Below, piece by piece: positions 1 through 9,339 of a DNA stretch of 64,000 bases (positions are counted from its first letter, which is position 1; the number at the start of each line of letters is the position of its first letter). Position numbers and translations under genes: made by a program. Origin of the DNA: Synechococcus sp. HK05 (lineage in GTDB: Bacteria; Cyanobacteriota; Cyanobacteriia; PCC-6307; Cyanobiaceae); assembly GCF_019104765.1 (NCBI RefSeq), contig NZ_JAHRXJ010000011.1, forward strand, positions 186,001-250,000, written 5' to 3'. The notes below the pieces were generated by a model. The model searched no databases, had not been told where the DNA came from, and was given only the letters and a program-made list of their open reading frames with translations.

Positions 1-323
1 TGTTCCCGCTCAAAGGCTGCCAGCACCAAGGGCCAAGCCTGCTCAAAGCCATGGCTCACCAAGGCGTTCGCCGCCTCGGCCCGCACCGCCACCTCCGGAT
101 CGTGCTGCAGGGCATGAACCAAGGGCTCCCAACCCGCCGGCGTGGGCTTGTGGCCCAGGCCTGAACAGCTCAGCTGGCGCAGCAGCATGTCGCTCTGTTG
201 CAGCCCCAGGAGCAAGAGGGGTTCAGCCTGTTCGGGGGTGGCGTCCACGAGGCTGGCGAGGGCAGGGCGAGCCCGGCCGGGGTTATCGGAAGCGATCGCC
301 TCACGCAGAGCGTCGAAATCCAT
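1..323 (-). CDS. HEAT-repeat protein, C-terminus cut by window edge
   Basis: The reading frame starts with ATG at 323 and runs off the left edge, giving at least 107 residues. It begins MDFDALREAIASD and continues as helical pairs rich in Ala, Leu and Glu, with a segment LVHALQHDPEVAVRAEAANA that fits the PBS-lyase HEAT-like repeat (helix, turn with Asp-Pro, helix with conserved Arg/Ala). In cyanobacteria such repeats occur in phycobilin lyases and in many scaffold proteins, so the specific role cannot be set from this part. It lies 39 bases downstream of the small membrane protein gene and reads the same way. Confidence 0.8.
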   Translation of the reverse strand, partial: MDFDALREAIASDNPGRARPALASLVDATPEQAEPLLLLGLQQSDMLLRQLSCSGLGHKPTPAGWEPLVHALQHDPEVAVRAEAANALVSHGFEQAWPLVLAAFERE

Positions 324-362
324 CGGAGCGTGCTGGAGGAACAGGGCGCACTTCAGTTTGGG

Positions 363-587
363 TCAGCACTCACCGCGCTGATCCTGCAGGGCATTGAGCA
401 GCGCCCGCCGCCGCCGCCGGCGGCTCAACGCGCTCTGTACCAACAACGCCACACCGATCACCAGGGCCGGCAGGGCCTGCAGCCGATCGGAGCCCTGCCG
501 CAAGGCCAGGCCCACCAGACCCACCAGGATCAAAAGCGGCGTGGCCAGAGCGAGCAGATCGCGGCTCATCGGTGAGCGAGAGCCCAT
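363..587 (-). CDS. small two-helix membrane protein, unknown function
   Basis: Encodes 74 residues. Two hydrophobic segments (about residues 10-27 and 36-51) are followed by a run of six arginines and a short soluble tail, so the protein probably sits in the inner or thylakoid membrane as a hairpin. I chose the ATG at 587 because it overlaps the TAA stop of the upstream amidohydrolase as TAATG, which suggests coupled translation; a second ATG at 569 is possible. I do not recognise the family. Confidence 0.65.
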   Translation of the reverse strand: MGSRSPMSRDLLALATPLLILVGLVGLALRQGSDRLQALPALVIGVALLVQSALSRRRRRRALLNALQDQRGEC

Positions 588-1762
588 TAGCGGCGGGCCT
601 CCATCCAGCGCAGCAGGCTGGCGCTGAGCACCTCCACACCAACGGCGAGACAACGCTCATCCGGCCGGAAGGTGCTGCTGTGCAGTGGCGTGCAGCCCTC
701 AGGCCCGGCCACCCCCAGCCGAAACATCGTGGCGCGGGTGCCCTGCTGCAGTTCAGCGAAATCCTCGGCCCCCAGCGACGGCTGCTCCAACCACTGCACC
801 TGCTCCCGCCCCAACAGATCGGTGGCGGCATCGGCCACCAGCTGGGTGAGCTCAGGATCGTTGTGCACCGGTGGCGAGATGCAGCGGTAGCGCACACGGG
901 CCTCACCGCCGTAGCCGGCGCAGATCGCCTTCACGGTGTCTTCAATCCAGCCGGGCAGCTGGGCATGCAGCTCCAGATCCAGGCAGCGCACTGTGCCCAA
1001 CAGCCGCACGTGATCGGCGATCACGTTGAAGGCCTTGCCGCCTTCGATGCGCCCAAAACTCACCACCACCGGGTGCAGGGCATCCAGCCGGCGGCTGATC
1101 GCCTCCTGGAGCCCGCTCACCACCCGTGCCGCAATCCAGATCGCATCGGTGCTCTGGTGGGGGCGCGCCCCATGCCCCCCTTCGCCAAGCACCTCCACCT
1201 CCAGCTCACCCGCCGCAGCCGTGAGACTGCCGCTGCGCACGCCGATGCTGCCCGCCGCCAGGCTGGGAAACACATGCACACCGAACAGGGCCTCCACCCC
1301 CTCCATGGCCCCATCAGCACGCATCCAGGCGGCACCCTGGGCCGTTTCCTCAGCGGGCTGAAACAGCAGGCGCACCCGGGCTGAAAGCTGATCGGCCAGG
1401 GGGGCCAGGATCCGCGCCACCCCCAGCCCAACGGTGGTGTGGATGTCGTGGCCGCAGGCGTGCATCAGGCCCTGATGCACCGAGGCGTAGGGCACACCGC
1501 TGCGCTCCTCCACCGGCAAAGCATCGAGATCCACCCGCAGGGCCACCACCGGGGCGCTTTCGGGCCCCAGCTCCGCCAGCACCCCCGTGCGCCCCACACC
1601 CTCCTGCACGCGCCAGCCGAGGCCACGTAGCTCACCAGCCACCAGCGCAGCGGTTTGATGCTCGTTGCCGCTCAGCTCGGGATGGGCATGCAGATGGCGG
1701 CGGATCGCTACCAGCTCAGGCAGCTGTGCGGCCACGGCCGCCTGGAGCTGCGCTGCATTCAT
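587..1762 (-). CDS. M20-family amidohydrolase (N-acyl-amino acid / IAA-amino acid hydrolase type)
   Basis: A 391-residue protein, the usual length for the M20D subfamily. The N-terminal part has the metal-site motifs RRHLHAHPELSG, ACGHDIHTT and a glutamate pair in QPAEETAQGA, and the middle carries the dimerisation domain. Members remove acyl groups from N-acylated amino acids using two bound metal ions in the cytoplasm; the true substrate here is unknown. It overlaps the upstream TPR gene by 4 bases (ATGA) and the downstream membrane protein by one base, so the three form one transcript. Confidence 0.88.
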   Translation of the reverse strand: MNAAQLQAAVAAQLPELVAIRRHLHAHPELSGNEHQTAALVAGELRGLGWRVQEGVGRTGVLAELGPESAPVVALRVDLDALPVEERSGVPYASVHQGLMHACGHDIHTTVGLGVARILAPLADQLSARVRLLFQPAEETAQGAAWMRADGAMEGVEALFGVHVFPSLAAGSIGVRSGSLTAAAGELEVEVLGEGGHGARPHQSTDAIWIAARVVSGLQEAISRRLDALHPVVVSFGRIEGGKAFNVIADHVRLLGTVRCLDLELHAQLPGWIEDTVKAICAGYGGEARVRYRCISPPVHNDPELTQLVADAATDLLGREQVQWLEQPSLGAEDFAELQQGTRATMFRLGVAGPEGCTPLHSSTFRPDERCLAVGVEVLSASLLRWMEARR

Positions 1763-2529
1763 CCGTTGCTGAGGGCGAGGAAATCGCTGAGAGCCTGCAC
1801 CGGCTCAGGGGGCCAGCGCCGAATCTCCAGCAACCATTCTGGCTGCCGGTAGCGCGGATCGAGCCCTGAGGCCGAAGCCCAGTGGCTTTCCGCCTCTCCC
1901 CGGGCTCCCCGCCGCCAAAGCAGGGCCGTGAGACCAGCGCGCGCATCGGCAAACAAGGGATAGCGCCTGATCAGCCGGCGCAACTCCGCCTCCGCCTGAT
2001 CCAGCTCCCCCAGCTGAAAGGCAGCCAGGGCCGCACTGGAGCGCGCCATGGCAAAACCGGGGCGCGTGTCGGCGGCCTCCACAAAACTGTCGCGGGCGGC
2101 TGTCCACTGGCCGCGGGAGCCCTGCACATTGCCGAGGTTGTACAGCGCCGAGGCATCCGGCGGCTCACCGGCCGCTGCATTGGCCTCCAGGATCCAGCGG
2201 TAATCCGCTTCCGCCGCATCCCAGCGCTGCAGCGCTTCCTCCGCTGTGCCGCGGTTGAGATGGGGATCAGCGCTGCCGGGATCGAGCTCCATCGCCCGGG
2301 TCTGATCGGCGATGGCCGCCTGCGGATCGCCCAGGGCCAGCTGCACATTGCCGCGGTTGCTCCAGGCAGCGGCGTCATCCGGCGCCAGCTCCAGCACCTG
2401 ATCCCACAGGGGCAGGGCCCGGCGGAAATCACCATCACGGCTGGCCGTGAGCGCCTGATCAAACAACTGCGGCAGAGCCGTGGCCAGCACCAGTTGCAGG
2501 CTCAAAAGCACGGAGAAGAGAGCCGTCAT
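1759..2529 (-). CDS. exported or membrane-anchored TPR protein
   Basis: 256 residues. The first about 20 residues (MTALFSVLLSLQLVLATALP) look like a signal peptide or anchor. From about residue 25 to 200 there are five or six tetratricopeptide repeats, seen as A-W-x-N-x-G-N-x-x-x-x-L-G patterns followed by A-x-x-D-x-x-x-A-x-x-L-x-P. Such proteins act as binding scaffolds, often in photosystem or envelope assembly; the partner is not evident. The stop overlaps the amidohydrolase start by 4 bases, and ruvB lies 4 bases upstream on the same strand. Confidence 0.82.
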   Translation of the reverse strand: MTALFSVLLSLQLVLATALPQLFDQALTASRDGDFRRALPLWDQVLELAPDDAAAWSNRGNVQLALGDPQAAIADQTRAMELDPGSADPHLNRGTAEEALQRWDAAEADYRWILEANAAAGEPPDASALYNLGNVQGSRGQWTAARDSFVEAADTRPGFAMARSSAALAAFQLGELDQAEAELRRLIRRYPLFADARAGLTALLWRRGARGEAESHWASASGLDPRYRQPEWLLEIRRWPPEPVQALSDFLALSNG

Positions 2530-2533
2530 CGGG

Positions 2534-3631
2534 TCAGGCGGCGCTGGGCTCCGGATGGGCCTGCAGGTGGGCCAGGCCTGCCTCTGTGATCACACGGCCT
2601 CGGGGCGTGCGTTGCAGCAAGCCCTGCTGCAGCAAAAACGGCTCCACGACGGCTTCAAGCGTGGCGGGATCTTCACCGAGGCCAGCGGCCAAGGTGTCGA
2701 GCCCCACCGGCCCGCCGCCGTAGCCGTGCTGGAGGAGATGCAGCAAACGCCGGTCGCTGGCATCGAGGCCGCGGCCATCCACCCGATGCAGGCTGAGGGC
2801 CTCATGCACCAATTCAGGGCTCACGCGGCCATGGCCGCCCACCGCAGCCACATCGCGCACACGCCGCAGCAGACGATTGGCGATCCGAGGGGTACCGCGG
2901 CAGCGGCGGGCCACCTCCAAAGCGGCACTGGCGTCGAGCTCGATCTGCAGCAGGCCGGCGGCCCGCAGCACGATCGCCTGCAGGTCGTCGAGCCCGTAAA
3001 ACTCCAACCGCTGGATCAGGCCGAAGCGATCCCGCAACGGTGAACTGAGCGAACCCGCCCGGGTTGTGGCGCCCACGAGCGTGAAGGGAGCGATCGGCAG
3101 GCTGCGGGTGCGGGCGGTGGTTCCTTTGCCCACGGTGAGATCGAGGCGGAAGTCTTCCATCGCCGGATAAAGGATCTCCTCGGCCACGCGGTTGAGCCGG
3201 TGGATCTCATCGATGAACAGCAGCTCACGCGGCTCGAGGTTCACCAGCAGACCCACGATGTCGCGGGGGCGCTCCAGGGCTGGCGCGCTGGTGATGCGGC
3301 AACCCACGCCCAGCTCCTCGGCCAGCACCAGCGCCATGGTGGTTTTGCCCAGGCCTGGCGGGCCGTAGAGCAACACGTGATCGAGCGCTTCTTCGCGGGC
3401 GCGGGTGGCTTCTACAGCGATACCCAGCACCTGCTTGAGCTCGCTCTGGCCGATGTAATCGGCGAGGCGGCGGGGCCGCAGGGAATCTTCCCGCTGGATG
3501 GGGGTGTCTGCAGGCTCAGTAGCCCTGCTGGGCTCTTCGCCAGCCTGCGCGATCGGATCCACCAGCCGCCGGCGCGGCTCCCGCGGAGCGGCGGCGCCGG
3601 CCGAAGCCGATCCGGAGGACACGATCGCCAT
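2534..3631 (-). CDS. ruvB: Holliday junction branch migration ATPase RuvB
   Basis: 365 residues from the ATG at 3631 (MAIVSSGSA). Walker A is GPPGLGKTT, Walker [11 protein letters not shown], sensor region VGATTRAG, and a C-terminal winged-helix domain follows, which is the complete RuvB order (AAA+, lid, winged helix). RuvB forms the hexameric motor that drives branch migration with RuvA during recombinational repair. The frame stays open far upstream of 3631, but that stretch lies antisense to smpB and is not RuvB-like, so I reject it. Divergent from smpB with 69 bases between starts. Confidence 0.97.
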   Translation of the reverse strand: MAIVSSGSASAGAAAPREPRRRLVDPIAQAGEEPSRATEPADTPIQREDSLRPRRLADYIGQSELKQVLGIAVEATRAREEALDHVLLYGPPGLGKTTMALVLAEELGVGCRITSAPALERPRDIVGLLVNLEPRELLFIDEIHRLNRVAEEILYPAMEDFRLDLTVGKGTTARTRSLPIAPFTLVGATTRAGSLSSPLRDRFGLIQRLEFYGLDDLQAIVLRAAGLLQIELDASAALEVARRCRGTPRIANRLLRRVRDVAAVGGHGRVSPELVHEALSLHRVDGRGLDASDRRLLHLLQHGYGGGPVGLDTLAAGLGEDPATLEAVVEPFLLQQGLLQRTPRGRVITEAGLAHLQAHPEPSAA

Positions 3632-3700
3632 CGCTCGAGGGTACCGGCGCTGGCGGCGGGGCGGGAGATCTCTAGGGTCGGTGCAGCAACGGCGAGGGTG

Positions 3701-4198
3701 ATGGCGAAGGGCGGGGGCAAGAAGAGTGCCAAGGCCCTGCGGGATGCCGCCAACAAGCTGCTGGCGGACAACCGCTTTGCACGCCATCAATACGAGATCC
3801 TCGAAACCCTGGAATGCGGCGTGGAGCTGCTGGGCACGGAGGTGAAATCGATCCGGGCCGGCCAGGTGAACCTGCGCGATGGCTTCTGCCTGATCCGCAA
3901 CGGCCAGCTCCAGCTGCACAACGTGCACATCTCCCCCCACAGCCACGCCGGCGCCTACTTCAACCACGAACCCCTGCGCGTGCGCCAGCTGCTGGCCCAC
4001 CGCCGTGAGATCGACAAACTGCGCGTGGCCCTCGATCAGAAAGGCCTCACCCTGATTCCGCTCAACCTGCACCTGAAGGGCTCCTGGATCAAGGCCACCA
4101 TCGGCCTGGGCAAGGGCCGCAAGCTGCACGACAAGCGCCAAGAAGAGCGCCGCAAACAAGACATCAAAGACGCCAAAGCCGCGATCGCGCGCTTCTGA
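3701..4198 (+). CDS. smpB: tmRNA-binding protein SmpB
   Basis: 165 residues from ATG 3701. Motifs include [26 protein letters not shown] and a basic tail ([19 protein letters not shown]), all typical of SmpB, which carries tmRNA into stalled ribosomes for trans-translation. A GTG at 3698 is an alternative start with no support over the ATG. No tmRNA gene is visible next to it. Its stop is 14 bases from the convergent kinase gene. Confidence 0.96.
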   Translation: MAKGGGKKSAKALRDAANKLLADNRFARHQYEILETLECGVELLGTEVKSIRAGQVNLRDGFCLIRNGQLQLHNVHISPHSHAGAYFNHEPLRVRQLLAHRREIDKLRVALDQKGLTLIPLNLHLKGSWIKATIGLGKGRKLHDKRQEERRKQDIKDAKAAIARF

Positions 4199-4212
4199 CG
4201 AAAAACCCGGAG

Positions 4213-6126
4213 CTAGTTGGTCGCTGCAGGCTGCGGCGCGACAGGTTCCGGCCTCACCGGCACGACGGGGGCATTCGCGGGAGCAGGCGGCGGCTCAGGC
4301 GAGGGCACGGGCCGCAGCGCCGCAGGATCGGCCCGCAGCGACAAGGTGATCAGTGCCGCGGCCAGGCCCTCGTTGGTGATCAGCACTTGCACCGGCGAGC
4401 GCTGCACCGAGCCAAGGTTCACCACCCGCAACGGACCGCGAGCCTCCAGCACAGCTCCATCCGCACCGAACACGCTCATCTGCATCAGGGGTGACCCATT
4501 CACCCCCAGCACGAGACCACTCCCCACCGGCAAACGAATCGGGAACAGGCGCGCACCACCCGCCGGCACCGACGCTGAGATCACCGATGTTTCCCCCAAC
4601 CGGACCTGAATTGCTTCGATGCGCACCTGGGCCAAGCCCTGCTCCGCAGCGGCATACCAGAGCTGGCGGAAGGGCTCCGGCGGGATCTCGCTGCCGGCGC
4701 GGCCCGGCAACAGGTTCTGGGCGCTGCCCGACACCAACTGCTCCACCACCGCGCCGCTCAGGCCCTGGCTTACCAGCGCCGACTGGCGGCGGCGCCAATC
4801 ACCGGCGGTGAAGCGTCCGAGACGGGTGCGCAGCTCGAGGGGCAGCTGCTCCACCCGGCTCAGCCAGTCTTCCGCGAGCTCGTTCCACACCTTGCGCAGC
4901 GGTGCGTCATCGAGGCTGTCGCTGGGCAGGCGCCCGCCCCGCTCGGGGTATTGGGCCAACAGGCTGGCATCCACGAGCTTGAGGAACCAGCCCCGATCGA
5001 TCTGCAAGGCCCGCAGACGATTGAGCAGCTGCTGGCGCTGATTCACTTCTGCCGGCGGCAGGCTGCTGGGCAGCTGGACAGTCGGCTCCGCTGTGGGACC
5101 AGCCACCCGGCCGCGGCTCAACACCAACCAGCCCAAGCCCGTTCCCACCACCGCCGACACCACCAATGCGATCACCACAGGCCACAGCCGCCCCTCAGCG
5201 GCTTCCTCCTTCAGCTCCTGGCGGGAACGGGGCATCCCGGCCGCAGCTGGAACAGCTTGCGCTGCGGGCACCACAGGCAGCGCAGGTTCGTCGACCGCCG
5301 GGGGCGGCACCAGCACCACGGTGCGCTCGGCCCGGGCTACCGGCCCAGTGCTGTCAGGCATCGGCACCTGCTGCAGAGCCTGCAACGCAGCAGCAGCAGA
5401 GGGGAAACGGGCTTCGGCATCTGAGCTGAGCAACCGGTCCAACACCGCCTGCATGGCTGGCAAGGCATCGAGGCTGGCGGGCCACCGCCAGGCCAGCGTG
5501 ACCGGATCGAGCAGCTGGGCCGGTTCCTCGCCGCTGAGCAGCACCAGCGCCACCACCGCCAGGCTGTAGAGGTCCATCCAGGGCGCAGGATCTTCACCGC
5601 GGCCCCGCTCCGGCGGGGCATACCCCGGGGTGACCCCGCCCGGGCCGAAATCAAGCAGCACGGGCAGGCCGTCGCGGTCGCGGCGCAGCAGGTTGGCAGG
5701 GCTGAGATCGCCATGGCTGAGCCCCTGGCTGTGAAGCACCGCCAGAGCCGGCAAGAGCTGGCGCAACAGGAGCAACACTTCGCCGGCACCAAACACCAGT
5801 TGCCGTTCGCGCCTGCCCTGCAGCAACTCGGCAAGGGTGCTCCCCTCCTGCCATTCCCGCGGCAACCACAGGGCGCCGTCTTGCTCGATCAGTTCCCCAA
5901 AGCGAGGCACCTGGGGATGCAGCACCCCCTGAAGCCGCGGCCAGAGGCTGCGCACTTCAACCTGCAATGCCATCTGCTCCGGCGGAATGCAGCGCAGGGC
6001 CACCGGCGCCTCGCCGGCCAGCTGGTCGCAAGCCCTCCAGAGCTCGCTGCGCTCAGTGGCAGACAGCCGGCGCTCCAACCGATAGCGGCCGGCAATCACC
6101 TGATCGGTTGTGGCAGGCAGGTCCAA
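4213..6126 (-). CDS. membrane-anchored serine/threonine kinase-like protein with degenerate ATP site
   Basis: 637 residues. Residues about 10-265 form a kinase fold: catalytic loop [10 protein letters not shown] (HRD becomes HGD, Asp and Asn kept), LLDFG and APPERG (APE-like) are present. However the glycine-rich loop is replaced by [12 protein letters not shown], and the VAIK lysine position reads VALR. One transmembrane helix follows at about 316-336 ([20 protein letters not shown]), then a periplasmic domain and a Pro-rich tail. It may be a pseudokinase or atypical kinase sensing from the envelope side. The cysteine synthase gene is 12 bases upstream. Confidence 0.85.
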   Translation of the reverse strand: MDLPATTDQVIAGRYRLERRLSATERSELWRACDQLAGEAPVALRCIPPEQMALQVEVRSLWPRLQGVLHPQVPRFGELIEQDGALWLPREWQEGSTLAELLQGRRERQLVFGAGEVLLLLRQLLPALAVLHSQGLSHGDLSPANLLRRDRDGLPVLLDFGPGGVTPGYAPPERGRGEDPAPWMDLYSLAVVALVLLSGEEPAQLLDPVTLAWRWPASLDALPAMQAVLDRLLSSDAEARFPSAAAALQALQQVPMPDSTGPVARAERTVVLVPPPAVDEPALPVVPAAQAVPAAAGMPRSRQELKEEAAEGRLWPVVIALVVSAVVGTGLGWLVLSRGRVAGPTAEPTVQLPSSLPPAEVNQRQQLLNRLRALQIDRGWFLKLVDASLLAQYPERGGRLPSDSLDDAPLRKVWNELAEDWLSRVEQLPLELRTRLGRFTAGDWRRRQSALVSQGLSGAVVEQLVSGSAQNLLPGRAGSEIPPEPFRQLWYAAAEQGLAQVRIEAIQVRLGETSVISASVPAGGARLFPIRLPVGSGLVLGVNGSPLMQMSVFGADGAVLEARGPLRVVNLGSVQRSPVQVLITNEGLAAALITLSLRADPAALRPVPSPEPPPAPANAPVVPVRPEPVAPQPAATN

Positions 6127-6138
6127 CGCCGGAGCAAC

Positions 6139-7128
6139 TCAGGCTGCGCGCACAGGTTGCTGCAACCCCTTGCTGCTCAGCCACTCGCCGTCATAAAGCC
6201 GTGACCGGTAGCGATCGCCGCTGTCGCACAGCACCGTGACGATCGTGTGGCCGGAACCCAGCCGTCGCGCGGTTTCCACCGCTGCGGCCACGTTGATCCC
6301 CACCGAGCCCCCCAGGAACAAACCCTCCTGCCAGAGAAGGTTGTAGATGGTGGACAAGGCGTCCTGATCGTGGATGCGCACGGCATCGTCGATCGGCGCA
6401 CCCTCGAGGTTGGCGGTCACGCGGCTGTTGCCGATGCCCTCGGTGATCGAGCTGCCCTCGCTGGCCAATTCACCGCTGGTGGCCCAGCTGTAGAGGGCAC
6501 TGCCGTGGGGGTCGGCCAACACGCAGCGCACGTTGGGGTTCTGCTCTTTCAGATAGAGCGCCACACCGGCATAGGTGCCGCCGGTGCCGGTGGCCGCCAC
6601 CCAGGCATCCACGCGGCCACCGGTTTGCTCCCAGATCTCCGGACCCGTGCTGTTGAAGTGGGCGCGGCGGTTGGCGAGGTTGTCGAACTGATTCGCCCAC
6701 ACGGCGCCGGGGGTTTCCTCGGCAATGCGGCCGGAGAGGCGCACGTAGTTGTTGGGGTCGCGGTAGGGCACCGCCGGCACCGTGCGCACCTCAGCCCCGA
6801 GGCTGCGCAGCAGGCCGATCTTTTCGGCCGACTGGGTTTCCGGGATCACGATCAGCGCCTTGTAGCCCCGGGCATTGCAGAGGTGCGTGAGGCCGATGCC
6901 GGTGTTGCCGGCGGTGCCTTCCACCACGGTGCCGCCGGGCTGGAGCAGCCCCTGCTCTTCTGCTTCCTGCAGGATCCCGAGGGCAGCGCGGTCTTTCACC
7001 GAGCCTCCGGGATTCATGAATTCGGCCTTGCCGAGGATCTCGCAGCCGGTGGCCTCGCTCAGGGCGTGGAGACGGATCAGCGGCGTGTTGCCGACGGCCC
7101 CCACGAAGCCGGAGGTGATTCCACCCAT
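6139..7128 (-). CDS. PLP-dependent cysteine synthase family protein
   Basis: 329 residues. The PLP-lysine motif is NPGGSVKDRAAL, the substrate loop is GTAGNTGIGL (the classical CysK has TSGNTGIGL), and the phosphate-binding glycine loop is ATGTGGTYAG. The family makes L-cysteine from O-acetylserine and sulfide in the cytoplasm; GTAGNTG variants form a separate branch from E. coli CysK, so O-acetylserine is probable but not proven as substrate. A serine acetyltransferase (cysE) that would supply it is at 48.7-49.4 kb. Divergent from the glycosyltransferase-egt operon, with about 60 bases between. Confidence 0.88.
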   Translation of the reverse strand: MGGITSGFVGAVGNTPLIRLHALSEATGCEILGKAEFMNPGGSVKDRAALGILQEAEEQGLLQPGGTVVEGTAGNTGIGLTHLCNARGYKALIVIPETQSAEKIGLLRSLGAEVRTVPAVPYRDPNNYVRLSGRIAEETPGAVWANQFDNLANRRAHFNSTGPEIWEQTGGRVDAWVAATGTGGTYAGVALYLKEQNPNVRCVLADPHGSALYSWATSGELASEGSSITEGIGNSRVTANLEGAPIDDAVRIHDQDALSTIYNLLWQEGLFLGGSVGINVAAAVETARRLGSGHTIVTVLCDSGDRYRSRLYDGEWLSSKGLQQPVRAA

Positions 7129-7189
7129 CGCTTGGCTGCAGCCCTGGCAGGTCTGGGCAACAATAACGAGTTGGAACTCGGGTTCAGGC

Positions 7190-8116
7190 GTGGCGGATCA
7201 GAGCGGGAAACCCAACCCCCTGCATCTTCTCAATCGCTACCGGCTTGAGCATTTCCATGCACATTGCACACTCATCGAGCAGCTGTTTCTCAGGCACTGG
7301 GAAACACATCTCCACACGAAATCTCCCGACCCCAGCACGTCCAACTGGGCCTGCATCCTGATCGACGATCGCGCCACACAACACACCAAAACCTGCATCC
7401 TCAACACCCTGCTGATGACGCGGCTCAAAGCCGCCGTGACCATCTACACGCCTGCATCAAAGCGGGAAGCCTTTGCCAACTTGACAGAGCCCTTTGGGCA
7501 ATTCGTAAAGATCGAAACACTTGATCGCCACGGCGTCAGCGATTCACTGGGTTGGAGCAAATACAACAACCTCTTAAAGTCAAGCCTGTTTTGGAAGGAG
7601 CTATCCGCTCAACAGATTCTGATCTTCCAGCCTGATGCACTGCTGATTCAACCCCTTGAGCTCGACGAGCTGCACTTCGACTTCGCCGGAGCCCCCTGGA
7701 ACAAAGGACGCGTGACCTCCTGCGAGTTCCCCACCTACAACCCATCCCTGCAGAGAACTGGAAGCAACTGGGTGAATCAAGCTCTGTGCCAGACCGTTCC
7801 CGACCAGACCAACAATGGCAATGGCGGCCTCTCCATCCGCAATCCACGGCTGATGCAAACCATCTGCGAAGACCATGGCCAGGCCTCGCCGGACGATGAA
7901 GCAGAAGACATTTTCTTTGCCCGTTTTGTGGGCCATGCGGCGTACCAGGCCAAGCTGCCCTCGCAAGATGTCTTAAATCGGCTCTTCAACGAATCCAGCT
8001 ACAGCGACTCCAGCGGCTTCCATGGGTCCTGGTATTACCTGGACGCGAGCGAACAGGCCAGGCTTTACGAGAAGCACGCCAAACATGTGATCGGGATGCT
8101 TTTGGGCCTCGGATGA
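7190..8116 (+). CDS. DUF5672-type glycosyltransferase-like protein leading the egt operon
   Basis: About 308 residues from the in-frame GTG at 7190; the first ATG in frame (codon MTRLKAAV) would cut off the conserved ACILIDDR strand, so the start must lie upstream and remains uncertain. Seen motifs: WSKYNNLLKS, ILIFQPDALL, FAGAPWNKG and NGGLSIRNP, which match my memory of DUF5672, a glycosyltransferase-A-like family in polysaccharide clusters. The stop overlaps the egtB start (ATGATGA), so its translation is coupled to ergothioneine biosynthesis genes. Substrate unknown. Confidence 0.72.
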   Translation: MADQSGKPNPLHLLNRYRLEHFHAHCTLIEQLFLRHWETHLHTKSPDPSTSNWACILIDDRATQHTKTCILNTLLMTRLKAAVTIYTPASKREAFANLTEPFGQFVKIETLDRHGVSDSLGWSKYNNLLKSSLFWKELSAQQILIFQPDALLIQPLELDELHFDFAGAPWNKGRVTSCEFPTYNPSLQRTGSNWVNQALCQTVPDQTNNGNGGLSIRNPRLMQTICEDHGQASPDDEAEDIFFARFVGHAAYQAKLPSQDVLNRLFNESSYSDSSGFHGSWYYLDASEQARLYEKHAKHVIGMLLGLG

Positions 8117-9339
8117 TGAACACCGCCACGCGCTCCGCCCTGCTCCCCCGGCTGCGCCAGATCCGCCAGGCCAGCGAAGCGTTGATCGAGGGGCTCGAAC
8201 CGGAAGACCTTTGCCTGCAGGGCATGGCCGATGCCAGCCCCGCCAAATGGCACCTGGGTCACACCAGCTGGTTTTTCGAGGAGTTTTTGCTGCGGCAGCG
8301 GCCCAGCTACGAGCCGGCTGAGAGCCGCTGGAGCTATCTGTTCAACAGCTATTACGAGGCCGTGGGCGATCGGCACCCGCGGCCCCAGCGCGGCCTGCTC
8401 ACCCGGCCGCCGATCGCCGAGGTGCTGGCTTGGCGCCGGCGGGTGACGGCGGCCTTGGAGCATGAGCTGGAGCACCTCGATCCAGCGTTGGTGGGGCTGG
8501 GCCTGCAACACGAGCAGCAGCACCAAGAGCTGCTGCTGATGGACCTGCTCGATGGCTTCAGCCGTAATCCGCTGGAACCGGCGGCCTATCCCGCCGGCGC
8601 CGGTGGCGTGGAGCCCGAGCAGGCCTACGAGGCCAGCGCCGAGGCGGCCCCAGCCAGCCCGAGCTGGATCGAGGTTGCGGGAGGGCTGGTGGAGATCGGT
8701 CACCCCGGGGGGAGCGGCGGCCCCGGCCCATCCCCGGGCGGTTTCCACTTCGATAACGAGGCGCCCCGCCACCGCACCTGGCTGGAGCCCTTCGCGATCG
8801 CCAACCGTCTTGTGAGCAACACCGAGTTCGCGGCATTCATCGCCGATGGCGGTTACAGCCGGCCGGAGCTGTGGATGAGCGAAGGCTGGGCGGTGGTGCA
8901 GCAACGCGGCTGGCAGGCACCCCGCTACTGGCGGGGCGACTGGGAATTCACCCTGGCCGGGCGCCGACCTCGGCAACCCGAGGCGCCGGTGCGGCATCTG
9001 AGCTGGTTTGAAGCCGATGCCTATGCCCGCTGGGCCGGAGCGCGCCTACCAAGCGAGGCGGAATGGGAGCTGGCGGCGGCCGGCAGCGAGCTTCCCCAGG
9101 CCTATGGCTGCCTCTGGCAGTGGACCGGCAGCCCCTACCGCCCCTACCCGGGCTTCGCCCCGGCGGCGGGCGCTGTGGGGGAATACAACGGCAAGTTCAT
9201 GACCTCGCAATTCGTGCTGCGGGGCAGCTGTTTCCTCACCCCGGCGGGCCACGAGCGGCTCACCTATCGAAACTTCTATCCACCGGCCAGCCGTTGGATG
9301 GCCAGCGGTGTGCGCCTGGTGCGCGAGGTGACGGCATGA
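8113..9339 (+). CDS. egtB: ergothioneine biosynthesis sulfoxide synthase EgtB
   Basis: 408 residues. The N-terminal DinB-like domain has the iron ligands HLGHTSWFFEEF and HEQQH (HxxxH spacing), and the C-terminal half is a formylglycine-enzyme-like domain ending in RNFYPPASRWMASGVRLV. EgtB joins hercynine to a thiol donor (cysteine or gamma-glutamylcysteine) with oxygen, giving a sulfoxide. No egtA, egtC or egtE is in the window, so donor and later steps are unresolved. It overlaps its neighbours on both sides by 4 bases. Confidence 0.93.
   Translation: MMNTATRSALLPRLRQIRQASEALIEGLEPEDLCLQGMADASPAKWHLGHTSWFFEEFLLRQRPSYEPAESRWSYLFNSYYEAVGDRHPRPQRGLLTRPPIAEVLAWRRRVTAALEHELEHLDPALVGLGLQHEQQHQELLLMDLLDGFSRNPLEPAAYPAGAGGVEPEQAYEASAEAAPASPSWIEVAGGLVEIGHPGGSGGPGPSPGGFHFDNEAPRHRTWLEPFAIANRLVSNTEFAAFIADGGYSRPELWMSEGWAVVQQRGWQAPRYWRGDWEFTLAGRRPRQPEAPVRHLSWFEADAYARWAGARLPSEAEWELAAAGSELPQAYGCLWQWTGSPYRPYPGFAPAAGAVGEYNGKFMTSQFVLRGSCFLTPAGHERLTYRNFYPPASRWMASGVRLVREVTA

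Noticed and set aside
3632-4159. Upstream in-frame extension of ruvB giving a 541-residue protein
   Set aside because: The extra part is antisense to smpB, has no RuvB similarity, and a normal start lies at 3631.
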